This document shows, one piece after another, positions 24,063 to 32,955 of a DNA stretch of 64,000 nt. The position numbers were made by a program, and so were the translations under genes. Source of the DNA: Bacterioplanoides pacificum (GTDB lineage: Bacteria; Pseudomonadota; Gammaproteobacteria; Pseudomonadales; Oceanobacteraceae); NCBI RefSeq assembly GCF_042648445.1, contig NZ_JBHRYB010000001.1, positions 310,001-374,000 of the forward strand, written 5' to 3'. The notes under the pieces are model-generated. The model had not been told where the DNA came from, did not search any database, and worked only from the letters and a program-made list of their open reading frames with translations. Within the stretch, counting starts at the first letter, position 1, and each line of letters starts with the position of its first letter.

Positions 24063-25339
24063 TGCGCTTCCTTGATGTCGACATACGCTTCGGCGCGGAT
24101 TTTACGCAGCCAGATTGGCAGTTCTTCTTCAAAGCGGCGGCTGTATAACATCTGGCGTACCTGATTACGCTGCTTTTCGGCACCGACATCGGTTTGTTTG
24201 CGTTCCTGAACCTGCAGGATATGCCAGCCAAACCGGCTTTCAAACGGTTGGCTCAGTTGTCCGGGCTGAGCAGCGGCCATGGTTTTATCAAACGCCGGCA
24301 CCATGTCGCCGGGGCTGACCCAGCCGAGATCGCCACCACTGGCGGCGCTGCCCGGGTCGTCGCTGAATTCACGTGCCAGTTCCGCAAAATCTTCACCGGC
24401 CTGCAGCCGTTGATAGAGTTGATCGATCAGCTCTTTGCTGCGTGCGGCATCACGCAGTTCGTTGGTCTGAATCAGGATATGACGCACTTTGGCCTGGGTC
24501 ACCAGCTCGGTGTTGCCGCCGCGTTTATCGCTCAGTTTGACGATATGAAAACCACTGGCACTTTTGATCGGGTCACTGATGTCGTTGATTTGCATCGCCG
24601 GAATCACATCGGCAAAAATGCCGGGTAACTGGGCTTCTTTACGCCAGCCCAGGTCACCACCTTTCAGCGCGTTACGGCCGTTTGACTGAGCGATTGCCAG
24701 CTGGCGGAAATCGGCGCCATTGCGTAACTGATCTACCAGTTGTTGGGCTTTTTGCTGAGCCTGTTGCAGATCGGCGGGGCTGGCCTGAGATGGAACGGCA
24801 ATCAGGATATGCGCCAGCTGGTATTCTGCGGCAGAGGCCATTTTGCCGAGTTCGGAGGCGAGAAAATAATCGACATCCTGATCGGTGATCTGAATCCGCT
24901 CTCCGACCTGGAAACGCTGCACCCGGCTGACCCGCATTTCATCCCGGATCTGATCCCGCGCCAGGGTAAAGGACACCCCTTCTGCTTCCATCGCCTGGCG
25001 GAACTCAGTCAGGCTCATGTTGTTCTGTGCAGCGATACGGCGGATGGCATCGTTCAGTTCGGCATCACTGATACGGACGCCGCCGCGGTCCGCCATCTGC
25101 AACTGGATGCTTTCCAGAATCATGCGCTCCAGCACCTGCTGGCGTAATACCTTAGCGGCGGGTAAAGAGGCACCACGATTCTGGCGCTTTACATCGTTAA
25201 CGCGTTGCTGCAGTTCACTGTGCATGATGATGTCTTCATCCACTACGGCAACAACATGGTCGATCGGCACCGGGGCACTGTGGCTGGTGACAGTCAGCAG
25301 GCTCAGCAGGCCTGCGCAAATCAGGGATTTAAAAGTCAT
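24059..25339 (-). CDS. surA: Periplasmic chaperone/prolyl isomerase SurA
   Basis: SurA escorts outer-membrane proteins, including LptD, across the periplasm to BAM. 426 residues: signal peptide (MTFKSLICAGLLSLLTVTSHSA), an N-terminal chaperone domain (VDHVVAVVDEDIIMHSEL), two parvulin domains (about 173-275 with YQLAHILI, and about 285-385 with VRHILIQTNEL), and a C-terminal helix. It overlaps the lptD 3' end by 11 bases. Gene order lptD-surA-pdxA-rsmA is conserved in Gammaproteobacteria. Confidence 0.97.
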   Translation of the reverse strand: MTFKSLICAGLLSLLTVTSHSAPVPIDHVVAVVDEDIIMHSELQQRVNDVKRQNRGASLPAAKVLRQQVLERMILESIQLQMADRGGVRISDAELNDAIRRIAAQNNMSLTEFRQAMEAEGVSFTLARDQIRDEMRVSRVQRFQVGERIQITDQDVDYFLASELGKMASAAEYQLAHILIAVPSQASPADLQQAQQKAQQLVDQLRNGADFRQLAIAQSNGRNALKGGDLGWRKEAQLPGIFADVIPAMQINDISDPIKSASGFHIVKLSDKRGGNTELVTQAKVRHILIQTNELRDAARSKELIDQLYQRLQAGEDFAELAREFSDDPGSAASGGDLGWVSPGDMVPAFDKTMAAAQPGQLSQPFESRFGWHILQVQERKQTDVGAEKQRNQVRQMLYSRRFEEELPIWLRKIRAEAYVDIKEAQ

Positions 25340-27851
25340 GATATTTTCGTCTTGAGTATCCGGTTACTGCATCCTCGATGATGGCGTCGGTACCACCGCC
25401 CAGGGTGGTCAGGCCTTTAAGCTGGATGCTGAGCATAAAGCCGTATTTCTTGTCTGTTGTGAAGTTGTTGTCCGGATCGGAATCCTGCGGCGAGGACTCA
25501 CGATACAGGAACTGAAAACGCCAGCAACAATTCTGGTATTCAAAACCCGCCAGCGATTCTAATACATCGTTCACCGGGCGACGTTGTTCACCTTCATACG
25601 AGCGTAAGTCGCGCAGCTGTCGGCCAACCAGCGCCCAGCGCTGGTCGAGTGCCCAGAAGAAGCCCCAGTCGAGCTGTTTGGTGGTGACATCGACCTGCTC
25701 GGTGGTGTCGTTAAAGGCCTGAACTGTGTTGGTCGACAGATTCAGCATGCGATTTTCCACGCCTTCAAAACGCAGGCCATAACGCCGTTGCCGGGCGTAG
25801 TTCTCGTACGGATCCCATTCCAGCGTATGGTACAGCGACCACTTCTCATCCGGGTTCCATTCCACTTCTGCCAGTGTGCTGGAGGTGGCCTGAGTGTTCG
25901 CCTGAGCCAGGGTGTCGCTGGCATTGAGCTGCACCCGGCGGTCGTCGTTGTAATAGATCCGGCCGATACTGGCACGGAACTGCTCCAGACCGTCGTCACG
26001 GATAAAGCGGCTGGTTAACCCCACGCTGACCTGATCCAGATCGGCCAGCCGGTCACCGCCGGTAAAGCGTTCGCCACTGAACAGGCTGGCAAAGGTAACG
26101 GTGCTTTCGGTGGTATCAAAGCTGGGAATTTTTTCCTGGCCGCTCAGGTACGGGCTTTTCACCCAGAACACGCGGGGCTCAAGGGTTTGCTGATAGTCAT
26201 TGCCAAACCAGTCGAACTCGCGCTCAAAGTACAGTCCGGCATCGACACTGTAGCGGCTGACGGCATGGCTGAACTGTTGCTCATCGTCACTCAGATTGAG
26301 GCTGTCGTCGGCGTTCAGTAGCTGGTACTGGCGATAGCGGTATTCGGCTTTGGGGGTCAGGAAACCAAATGGCCATTCCATGGGATAAGCCAGTGCGGTT
26401 TCAGATAACAGCCGGCGGCTGTTCAGCGCATCAAAGCCGCTCAGTTCAACATCAAGGTTATTAATTTCGGCCTGATCATCACGGCTGAAACGGGTGTATT
26501 GCAGTTGTTGCTGCAGTTGCCAGTCGTTGATTACGGTTGGCTGATATTCCAGATTGAGCTGCGGCAGGCGCCGGTAAGGGCGGTTGTTCAGGGCGATGGT
26601 TTCGTCAACGGTCTGGAAACTTTCGCCGGTGATATCAAAATGCCAGGCATCGCGGTTGTAGAGAATTTCACCGCGACGCGGCAGGTGAGTGGTGCGGTCG
26701 ATGGCGGCGGTGGGTTTCATATCGCTGAGATAATCTTTGTCGCTGACCTTGTTGTAGACCCAGCGGTGTTGCCAGTGCTGGCTGATATCACCCTGTTGCT
26801 GATAGTTGATCAGGTAACGTTCACCGGCTTCTTTCTGATTGTTGGCGTCTGGCGCCAGAGCCGCGTTAAAGTCCTCAAACTCCTGCCGCTGCTGGTCGTC
26901 TTCACCGAGGTAACCATAGTTCAGCTCACCGTCACCGAACCAGCGGGTTTTATGACGCAGTTGTGCTTCCCACAGCAGACCGCGATCAAGGATGTGGTGT
27001 GGCGTGATGGTGGCGTCCAGGTTGGGGGCAATGTTCAGGTAAAACGGCAGTTGAATATCTTCCGCCTGCAGTTTGCCGTTGACGGTAAATTTCGGATCGA
27101 GGAAGCCGGTCATACGCTGGTCGCCAATCGGGAAACGGTAATACGGCAGATACATCACCGGCACATCGGCCACCCGCAGCCGGGCGTGCCAGGCACTGCC
27201 AATCCCTTTTTCCTGGTCGAGATTAAGCTCTGAGGCAGCAATATCCCAGTCGTTGGCCTGGGGTTCGCAAAAGGTCAGGGTGGCATTTTCCAGGGTCAGC
27301 CGGTTTTCGCCCTGACTGGCGATCAGCCCGGCGCTGCCACGAATATGACGCGTTGGTACGGCATATTCAGCCGCACGGAAGGTAACCTGCTGTTCGCTGT
27401 CTACCTCGGCTTTGTCACCGTGCAGCGTAACCTGAGGTGTTCTCAGGGTTACATCACCGGAAAAATAGCCGGACTCAGTGGCCGGGAACCAGTTGGCTTG
27501 CTGGCCGGTAAGAATGCGGTCGAGCTGGCGAAATTCAACGTTACCGGCAAAATACAAATCGCCGTTTTTTTCTCGTTGGGAATCATCGGCCTGAACTTCG
27601 ATGCGTTCATTATCCAGTTCCGGAATATCGGCAACCCGGTAATTGCCGGAGCAGAACTCGGGTAATTGCTGCTGTTGTTGTTCGTCCAGCAGCGCGCGGG
27701 GATACCAGTTGAGGAAGCCCGGCTCGCTCGAGGATGCCCGCTGAGCCTGGGTCGGTGCTGTCAGTAATGCGCCGCAAATCGCCACAAACAGTGCTTTCAA
27801 TCGAATTGTGTCACGTCGGATTGTCATAGTGGCCGTCAGGCGCCTGTCCAT
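25329..27851 (-). CDS. lptD: LPS assembly outer-membrane protein LptD
   Basis: LptD, with the lipoprotein LptE, inserts LPS into the outer leaflet. 840 residues: signal peptide ending near TAPTQA, an N-terminal jellyroll with IEVQADDSQREKNGDLYFAGNVEFRQ, then the 26-strand barrel. Four cysteines match the disulphide pattern of the family: C67 (FCSG), one in TFCEPQ near 190, and adjacent C775-C776 (QNCCWRF). M1 at 27851 has no clear Shine-Dalgarno; an in-frame ATG at 27827 is equally possible. Divergent from amgK, as in Pseudomonas. Confidence 0.96.
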   Translation of the reverse strand: MDRRLTATMTIRRDTIRLKALFVAICGALLTAPTQAQRASSSEPGFLNWYPRALLDEQQQQQLPEFCSGNYRVADIPELDNERIEVQADDSQREKNGDLYFAGNVEFRQLDRILTGQQANWFPATESGYFSGDVTLRTPQVTLHGDKAEVDSEQQVTFRAAEYAVPTRHIRGSAGLIASQGENRLTLENATLTFCEPQANDWDIAASELNLDQEKGIGSAWHARLRVADVPVMYLPYYRFPIGDQRMTGFLDPKFTVNGKLQAEDIQLPFYLNIAPNLDATITPHHILDRGLLWEAQLRHKTRWFGDGELNYGYLGEDDQQRQEFEDFNAALAPDANNQKEAGERYLINYQQQGDISQHWQHRWVYNKVSDKDYLSDMKPTAAIDRTTHLPRRGEILYNRDAWHFDITGESFQTVDETIALNNRPYRRLPQLNLEYQPTVINDWQLQQQLQYTRFSRDDQAEINNLDVELSGFDALNSRRLLSETALAYPMEWPFGFLTPKAEYRYRQYQLLNADDSLNLSDDEQQFSHAVSRYSVDAGLYFEREFDWFGNDYQQTLEPRVFWVKSPYLSGQEKIPSFDTTESTVTFASLFSGERFTGGDRLADLDQVSVGLTSRFIRDDGLEQFRASIGRIYYNDDRRVQLNASDTLAQANTQATSSTLAEVEWNPDEKWSLYHTLEWDPYENYARQRRYGLRFEGVENRMLNLSTNTVQAFNDTTEQVDVTTKQLDWGFFWALDQRWALVGRQLRDLRSYEGEQRRPVNDVLESLAGFEYQNCCWRFQFLYRESSPQDSDPDNNFTTDKKYGFMLSIQLKGLTTLGGGTDAIIEDAVTGYSRRKYHDF

Positions 27852-27951
27852 TGAGTTAACTGTGTTACATTACGGCTGATTGGCAGGCCACCATTGATGG
27901 CCCCAGCGCGCAGGCGCACAATTCTAGAACGACTAACCCTGAGAGGCCAGC

Positions 27952-29019
27952 ATGGATCAGCGACGCGACCAACTCGCGCACTGGGCAGCCGACATCATCC
28001 GGCAACAAACTGAATGGCAGGTGAATGCCGAACTGGAGGTGGTATCCGGTGATGCCAGCTTCCGCCGTTACTTCCGCTTACGTGCCAGCAGTGGCGATGG
28101 TCAGCCGCTGAGCTGGATCGCCGTCGATGCGCCCGCCGATAAAGAAGACAACCCACGCTTTGTCGCGATTGCACAGCGTTGGCGCAGCCACCAGGTGGCG
28201 GTTCCGGAAGTACTGGCACACGATTTTGACCAGGGTTTTATGTTGTTGCAGGACTTTGGTGATCAGTTGTTATGGCCGGCGTTGCATGACGGTGATGACC
28301 CCGGGCAACGAACCCGGCTGTACCGGGCGGCCATTGAACAGTTGTTACATATACAGTCTCTGGCGGCTGATGATTTACCGCGTTATGACCCAACGTTGCT
28401 GGATCAGGAAATGGCGCTGTTCCGCGACTGGTTATGTTTGCGTTTGCTGGGTATGACGCTGACGCCGGCGGAGCAACAGATGTTGCAGACAACGTTTGCG
28501 CTGTTGCGCCAGCGGGCGCTGGCCCAGCCTCAGGTGGTGGTACACCGCGACTTCCACTCACGTAATCTGATGCTGTTGCCGTCAGATTCCGGGTCAGAGG
28601 CGGCGCTGTTAGGGGTGATCGATTTTCAGGATGCGGTGTGTGGTGCCGCCAGTTACGACCTGGTGTCGTTACTGCGCGACTGTTATGTGCGCTGGCCGGA
28701 CGAACTGGTGCAGCAACTGGCGCTGGAGTACTGGCAACAAGCCACAGCCGCCGGGATTGTGCACAATAGCAGTGAACAATTTTTACACGACTTTGACTGG
28801 ATGGGGCTGCAACGTCATCTGAAGGCTGCCGGTATTTTTGCCCGTTTGCATCTGCGTGATGGTAAAGACGGTTACCTGAACGATATTCCCAACACCTGCC
28901 GTTATCTGCTCGATATCAGTGGTCGCTATGCTGAGCTCAGCGCTTTCCATCAGTGGCTGAAGCAGCGCTTTATGCCGCTGCTGAATCAGCGTTTCTGCAC
29001 AGAGGAACAACCGGCGTGA
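27952..29019 (+). CDS. amgK: N-acetylmuramate/N-acetylglucosamine kinase AmgK
   Basis: AmgK phosphorylates recycled MurNAc at the anomeric position, feeding a shortcut to UDP-MurNAc that bypasses fosfomycin-sensitive MurA. 355 residues with an aminoglycoside-phosphotransferase fold: the catalytic loop VVHRDFHSRNLML and metal motif GVIDFQDAVCG, preceded by SGDASFRRYFRL. The stop overlaps the start of murU by four bases (GTGA). GAGAGG lies upstream of the ATG. Divergent from lptD, the context found in Pseudomonas. Confidence 0.93.
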   Translation: MDQRRDQLAHWAADIIRQQTEWQVNAELEVVSGDASFRRYFRLRASSGDGQPLSWIAVDAPADKEDNPRFVAIAQRWRSHQVAVPEVLAHDFDQGFMLLQDFGDQLLWPALHDGDDPGQRTRLYRAAIEQLLHIQSLAADDLPRYDPTLLDQEMALFRDWLCLRLLGMTLTPAEQQMLQTTFALLRQRALAQPQVVVHRDFHSRNLMLLPSDSGSEAALLGVIDFQDAVCGAASYDLVSLLRDCYVRWPDELVQQLALEYWQQATAAGIVHNSSEQFLHDFDWMGLQRHLKAAGIFARLHLRDGKDGYLNDIPNTCRYLLDISGRYAELSAFHQWLKQRFMPLLNQRFCTEEQPA

Positions 29020-29744
29020 AAGCGATGATTCTGGCGGCCGGGCGCGGCACCCGTATGGCACCGCTGACCGATCATTGTCCTAAGCCGCTCTTACCGCTGG
29101 CGGGCAAACCACTGATTCAGCATCACATTGAAAAGTTAGTGGCCGCCGGGATCGATGAGTTAGTGATTAATCATGCCTATCTGGGACACATGATTGAGCA
29201 GCAGCTGGGCGACGGCAGCGCGCTGGCTTGCCGGATCCGCTATTCAGCGGAGTCCCGTGCGCTGGAAACGGCCGGAGGAATTTTACAGGCGTTGCCGTTA
29301 TTGGGGGATGAGCCGTTTGTGGTGATCAACGGTGATGTCTGGTGTGACTGGGATTATCGCCAGCTGTTCAGCCGGGCTCAGCAGTTGCAACATCCGGCGC
29401 GGGATCAGGCGCCACAGGACCTGGGCTGGCTGGCGTTAGTGGCCAATCCGGAACATCACCCGGGTGGGGATTTTGGGCTGCAACAGGGGCGGGTCTTAGC
29501 GCAGCCTGATCATTGTGGCTGGACCTTTGCCGGCATCAGTGTGTTGTCGCCGCAGCTATTTGCCGGCTTACAACCGGGTGAGCAGCGACTGGCGCCACTG
29601 TTAAGAGCCGCGATGGCAGACGGCCGTATCGCCGGTGAAGTTCTGAATGCCAGTTGGGTTGATGTGGGCACACCGCAACGTTTGCAACAGCTTGAACAAC
29701 AGCTGCTGGCTGGCCAGCCGGTGCGATCCGGAGGGCGCCAATGA
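29016..29744 (+). CDS. murU: MurNAc alpha-1-phosphate uridylyltransferase MurU
   Basis: MurU joins MurNAc-1-P with UTP, completing the recycling route begun by AmgK. 242 residues. The nucleotidyltransferase signature MILAAGRGTRMAPLTD, CPKPLLPLAGKPLIQHHIEKL, VINGDVWCD and WVDVGTPQRLQQL are seen. The GTG at 29016 overlaps the amgK stop and has AGAGGAA upstream; ATG 29025 is the alternative. It overlaps djlA by four bases. Confidence 0.94.
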   Translation: MKAMILAAGRGTRMAPLTDHCPKPLLPLAGKPLIQHHIEKLVAAGIDELVINHAYLGHMIEQQLGDGSALACRIRYSAESRALETAGGILQALPLLGDEPFVVINGDVWCDWDYRQLFSRAQQLQHPARDQAPQDLGWLALVANPEHHPGGDFGLQQGRVLAQPDHCGWTFAGISVLSPQLFAGLQPGEQRLAPLLRAAMADGRIAGEVLNASWVDVGTPQRLQQLEQQLLAGQPVRSGGRQ

Positions 29745-30544
29745 ATTTTTTTATCGGCAAAATAATCGGCGGTCTGCTGGGGTTGCTATCCGGTGGACCG
29801 TTTGGCTTATTGATTGGTGCCTTCGCCGGCCATCTGGTTGATCAGAAAATTGGCCAGTTACTGCTGGGCCAGGCATCTCCGGGCTCGTCTGGGCGTGGTG
29901 ATTTGTCGGTACAGCAGGTGTTTTTCCGCACCACGTTCCGGGTGATGGGGAAGCTGGCCAAGGCCGATGGCCGGGTCAGTGAATCGGAAATTGCCGCCGC
30001 GACCAGCATTATGGATCAGATGGGGTTAAGCGGTGCTCAGCGCCAGCAGGCGATCAGCTTCTTCAGTGAAGGCAAACAGCCGGGGTTTGATCTGGACCCT
30101 GATCTGGCGCTGCTGAAACGGGTGATCAGCCAGCGCGCGTCGCTGGCACAGATGTTTCTCGAAATTCAGCTCAGTGTGGCGTATGCCGACGGACAACTGG
30201 CACTGGAGGAACGTCGCCTGTTCAGCCGTTTATGTAACCAGCTGGGCATCAATGCGTTTCAGTTTGAGTGGATTCATGGCCGGGTAAAAGCGGCACTGGC
30301 AGGACACTCAGCGCGTACGGCCAGCAGCGAGCGGCAGCAGCTGGCGAATGCTTATGCGGTGTTAGGCGTTGAGCCAGCGGCATCGGACGCGGAGTTAAAA
30401 AAGACCTACCGCAAACTGATGAGCCAGCATCATCCGGACAAACTGGTGGCCAAAGGCCTGCCGGAAGAAATGATGAAGCTGGCGAAAGAAAAAACCCAGC
30501 AGATTCAGACCGCTTACGACCTGATCAAAAAAGCCCGCAGCTGA
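29741..30544 (+). CDS. djlA: Co-chaperone DjlA (membrane J-domain protein)
   Basis: DjlA is an inner-membrane-anchored DnaK partner. 267 residues: a Gly-rich N-terminal membrane segment (IIGGLLGLLSGGPFGLLIGAF), a TerB-like helical domain (about 60-185, VMGKLAKADGRVSESEIAAA and SVAYADGQLALEERRLF), and a C-terminal J domain (about 205-267) with YAVLGVEPAASDAELKKTYRKL and the essential HPD. It overlaps murU by four bases. The neighbourhood (lptD, surA) is conserved with E. coli. Confidence 0.95.
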   Translation: MNFFIGKIIGGLLGLLSGGPFGLLIGAFAGHLVDQKIGQLLLGQASPGSSGRGDLSVQQVFFRTTFRVMGKLAKADGRVSESEIAAATSIMDQMGLSGAQRQQAISFFSEGKQPGFDLDPDLALLKRVISQRASLAQMFLEIQLSVAYADGQLALEERRLFSRLCNQLGINAFQFEWIHGRVKAALAGHSARTASSERQQLANAYAVLGVEPAASDAELKKTYRKLMSQHHPDKLVAKGLPEEMMKLAKEKTQQIQTAYDLIKKARS

Positions 30545-30549
30545 GCGGC

Positions 30550-30990
30550 CTAATAATCTACCTTGCGGCGCATGGACTTGGTCTGGCCGCGTTTTACTTT
30601 GCTGTCGACCCGACGTTTCTGCGAGCCTTTGGACGGCCGGGTCGCGATCCGTTTTTTATCGACTCTGGCAACGCTACGAATCAGCTGTTGCAGCCGTTGC
30701 AGGGCATCTTCGCGGTTTTTCTCCTGAGTACGGAACTGTTGTGCCTTAATCACGATCACGCCGTCTTTGCTGATGCGCTGATCGTTCAGTTGTAACAGCC
30801 GTTCGCGATAAAACTCCGGCAGGCCGCTGTGGTGAATATCCAGCCGCAGATGGATGGCTGAGGATACTTTATTCACATTCTGGCCGCCGGCACCCTGGGC
30901 GCGGATAGCACTGAGGTCGATCAGCCGCAGCGGTATCTGTATCGTTCGGCTGATGATCAGTGCGTCGTTTTCAGTAACAGGCAAAGTCAT
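30550..30990 (-). CDS. arfB: Ribosome rescue hydrolase ArfB (YaeJ)
   Basis: ArfB releases nascent chains from stalled, stopless ribosomes. 146 residues: the catalytic GGQ in IRAQGAGGQNVNKVSSAIHLR, RISKDGVIVIKAQQFRTQEKN, and the basic C-terminal tail (KGSQKRRVDSKVKRGQTKSMRRK) that enters the empty mRNA channel. The ATG at 30990 matches family starts; the frame stays open upstream into the neighbouring gene but is not conserved. Eight bases after trhA; likely cotranscribed. Confidence 0.95.
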   Translation of the reverse strand: MTLPVTENDALIISRTIQIPLRLIDLSAIRAQGAGGQNVNKVSSAIHLRLDIHHSGLPEFYRERLLQLNDQRISKDGVIVIKAQQFRTQEKNREDALQRLQQLIRSVARVDKKRIATRPSKGSQKRRVDSKVKRGQTKSMRRKVDY

Positions 30991-30998
30991 AATACGAG

Positions 30999-31661
30999 TT
31001 ATCCGGGTACCGGAATATCCGCCATATAAAAGGCGATGGCCCAGAAATGGCAAAACACACCCGCCATTACAAACAGATGCCAGATTTCGTGAAAGCCAAA
31101 CCAGCGCGGCCACGGGTCCGGCCATTTCAGGCCATAGACGATGGCGCCCAGGGTGTAACTGATGCCGCCGTATAACATCCACCACTGGGCCGGTTGTGGG
31201 ATGGTTTCCATCGCCGGGCCTGCGGCAAAGACCACCATCCAGCCCATTGCCAGATAAATGACGGTGGATAACCAGCGTGGGGCGCTGATCCAGGCCAGTT
31301 TTAACACAATACCGGCAACGGCCAGGCCCCAGACGCTGGCGAATAAAATCCAGCCGGTGGTACCGTTCAGCGGAATCAGGCAGATCGGTGTATAAGTGCC
31401 GGCGATCATCAGGAAAATAGCCATATGATCGATGCGTTTCAGCCAGCGGATGGCTGCGTCACTGGCGTGAATCAGGTGATACAAGGCGCTGCTGGCAAAC
31501 ATCAGCAACATGGTGGTGCCGAATATGGCAAAGGACACCATATGCCAGATATTGCCATGCAGGGCTGCCTGCACGCTGAGAATACATAAGGCCACGATGG
31601 CAAAAATGGCCCCGGCCAGATGGGTCAGGCCACTGATCGGGTCGCGGAAAACACTGTGCAT
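30999..31661 (-). CDS. trhA: Hemolysin III family membrane protein (TrhA/YqfA type)
   Basis: A 220-residue inner-membrane protein with seven hydrophobic segments. PAQR/HlyIII signatures: DPISGLTHLAGAIFAIVAL, SALYHLIHAS, LKRIDHMAIFLMIAGTYTPICL and a C-terminal GFHEIWHLFVMAG; the conserved His and Asp form the metal site of the superfamily. TrhA influences membrane energetics and fluidity in E. coli; 'hemolysin' is a historical name. Start ATG 31661 follows GAGAG; TATTAT lies just upstream as a possible -10. Divergent from the GIY-YIG gene. Confidence 0.9.
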   Translation of the reverse strand: MHSVFRDPISGLTHLAGAIFAIVALCILSVQAALHGNIWHMVSFAIFGTTMLLMFASSALYHLIHASDAAIRWLKRIDHMAIFLMIAGTYTPICLIPLNGTTGWILFASVWGLAVAGIVLKLAWISAPRWLSTVIYLAMGWMVVFAAGPAMETIPQPAQWWMLYGGISYTLGAIVYGLKWPDPWPRWFGFHEIWHLFVMAGVFCHFWAIAFYMADIPVPG

Positions 31662-31745
31662 ATCACTCTCGTTATAATAGCTATACGTGGTTGTTGAACA
31701 GGCGCTACCATACGTTTTTTTGTACCACTTAAGTAGGGGGAATTG

Positions 31746-32069
31746 ATGTTGCCTGTGCAGCAAACTGAGTCTCCGGCCGCTCAGGGCTGGTGGCTGTATC
31801 TGATCCGCATGGCATCGGGTCGGCTGTATTGTGGTATTTCCACCGATGTCGCCCGGCGCCTGAAGGAACATCAGGGCTCCGCCAAAGGCGCCCGGGCGTT
31901 ACGCGGCAAAGGGCCGCTGACACTGGAGTTCAGCCAGTTAGTGGGAGACCGCAGCAGGGCGCTGCGACTGGAATATCGGATTAAACGCTGGAGTAAAGCG
32001 GATAAGGAAAAACTGATCCGGGGTGAAAAAACATTGGCGGATGACGTTGAGGCAGTAGTAGCTGATTAA
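31746..32069 (+). CDS. GIY-YIG nuclease family protein (YhbQ/UPF0213 type)
   Basis: A 107-residue single-domain protein. WWLYLIRMASGRLYCGISTD carries the GIY-YIG pattern (YLI ... YCGIS), then RRLKEHQ and RALRLEYRIKRWSKADKEKLIRG, typical of small YhbQ-like proteins linked to DNA repair. ATG 31746 follows AGGGGGA. It overlaps the convergent solute-binding gene by four bases at the 3' ends. Confidence 0.92.
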   Translation: MLPVQQTESPAAQGWWLYLIRMASGRLYCGISTDVARRLKEHQGSAKGARALRGKGPLTLEFSQLVGDRSRALRLEYRIKRWSKADKEKLIRGEKTLADDVEAVVAD

Positions 32070-32800
32070 AGGTGTTTTTCCATAATGGCATCGATGTCGA
32101 TTTTTTTCAGTCCCTGGTTAAAGATTTCGGCGATGGCTTTTCCCTGCCGGGTGTTGCGGAAGCAGATATACAGCTGGCGATTGTCCAGCAGCTTGTCGTT
32201 AAAGGTGGCTAAGCCGGCTTTGCCTTGTAACGATGGGTCGGTGTTAAACAGATAATGCATGACATTACGATCAATCACGGCCAGGTCCAGGCGGCCATTG
32301 ATGACCTTTAGTATATTGTGCCGGTCGCTGATCACGGCTTCAGTTGCCAGTTTGCCTTGCTGCACCAGGGCATCAAATTCGTCGGTATTAACATAATCCT
32401 GCACCACACCAATGCGGTAGGGCTGCAGGTCTTGTAGTTGTTGCCAGTCAACCGGTTTGGCAGTTTGCTGAATAAAGCCCAGCGGACCGCTGCCCATCGA
32501 GTCGGAATAAATAAACTCGCTGGCAATGTCCTGGGAATAATACTCGGGGAAATAACCGATGTAGCGACTCTGACTGTCTTGGGCCAGAGATACGGCCCGG
32601 CTCCAGGGGAAAAAATCCACTTTTAACTGATAACCCATGGCGGCGAAGGCGGCCCGGGCGACAGCGACAGAAGCTCCCTGTTGAGCCAGTTTCTGACCCG
32701 AATAGGGCGGCCACTCAAGGGATGTCAGGCGGATGACGTTATCCTCGCTGGTCGCGGATAACGTTGTCATCAGAAGTAAGATCAGCAATATGCTGCGCAT
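32066..32800 (-). CDS. Periplasmic solute-binding protein (SBP_bac_3 family)
   Basis: A 244-residue protein with a signal peptide (MRSILLILLLMTTLSATSE) and a family-3 solute-binding fold: IRLTSLEWPPYSGQKL, AFAAMGYQLKVDFFPWSRAV, and GVVQDYVNTDEFDALVQQGKL. No ABC permease or ATPase gene lies nearby; members of this 'transporter substrate-binding domain' group with a PWSRA motif are usually orphan periplasmic sensors or binding proteins. Ligand unknown; polar amino acids are typical of the superfamily. Confidence 0.85.
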   Translation of the reverse strand: MRSILLILLLMTTLSATSEDNVIRLTSLEWPPYSGQKLAQQGASVAVARAAFAAMGYQLKVDFFPWSRAVSLAQDSQSRYIGYFPEYYSQDIASEFIYSDSMGSGPLGFIQQTAKPVDWQQLQDLQPYRIGVVQDYVNTDEFDALVQQGKLATEAVISDRHNILKVINGRLDLAVIDRNVMHYLFNTDPSLQGKAGLATFNDKLLDNRQLYICFRNTRQGKAIAEIFNQGLKKIDIDAIMEKHL

Positions 32801-32955
32801 GGAAGTGCCTTTCGGGTCGCTGTTTATGCCTAGCTTAGCCGAGAGCCGGCGGGAAAAAACCCGTTTTACCTGTCTTTTCCGACCGATCGTGATTTTTTAC
32901 AGTCTCTGTGGTACAAACGTACAAAAATAATAACCACTGCCAAGCAGACATTCTT

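Noticed and set aside
26499..27233. 244-codon plus-strand frame within lptD
   Set aside because: Antisense shadow of a conserved essential gene; no Shine-Dalgarno and no known motif.
30991..31185. Upstream extension of arfB into trhA
   Set aside because: ArfB proteins start at the MTLPVT position; the extension overlaps the neighbouring gene out of frame.
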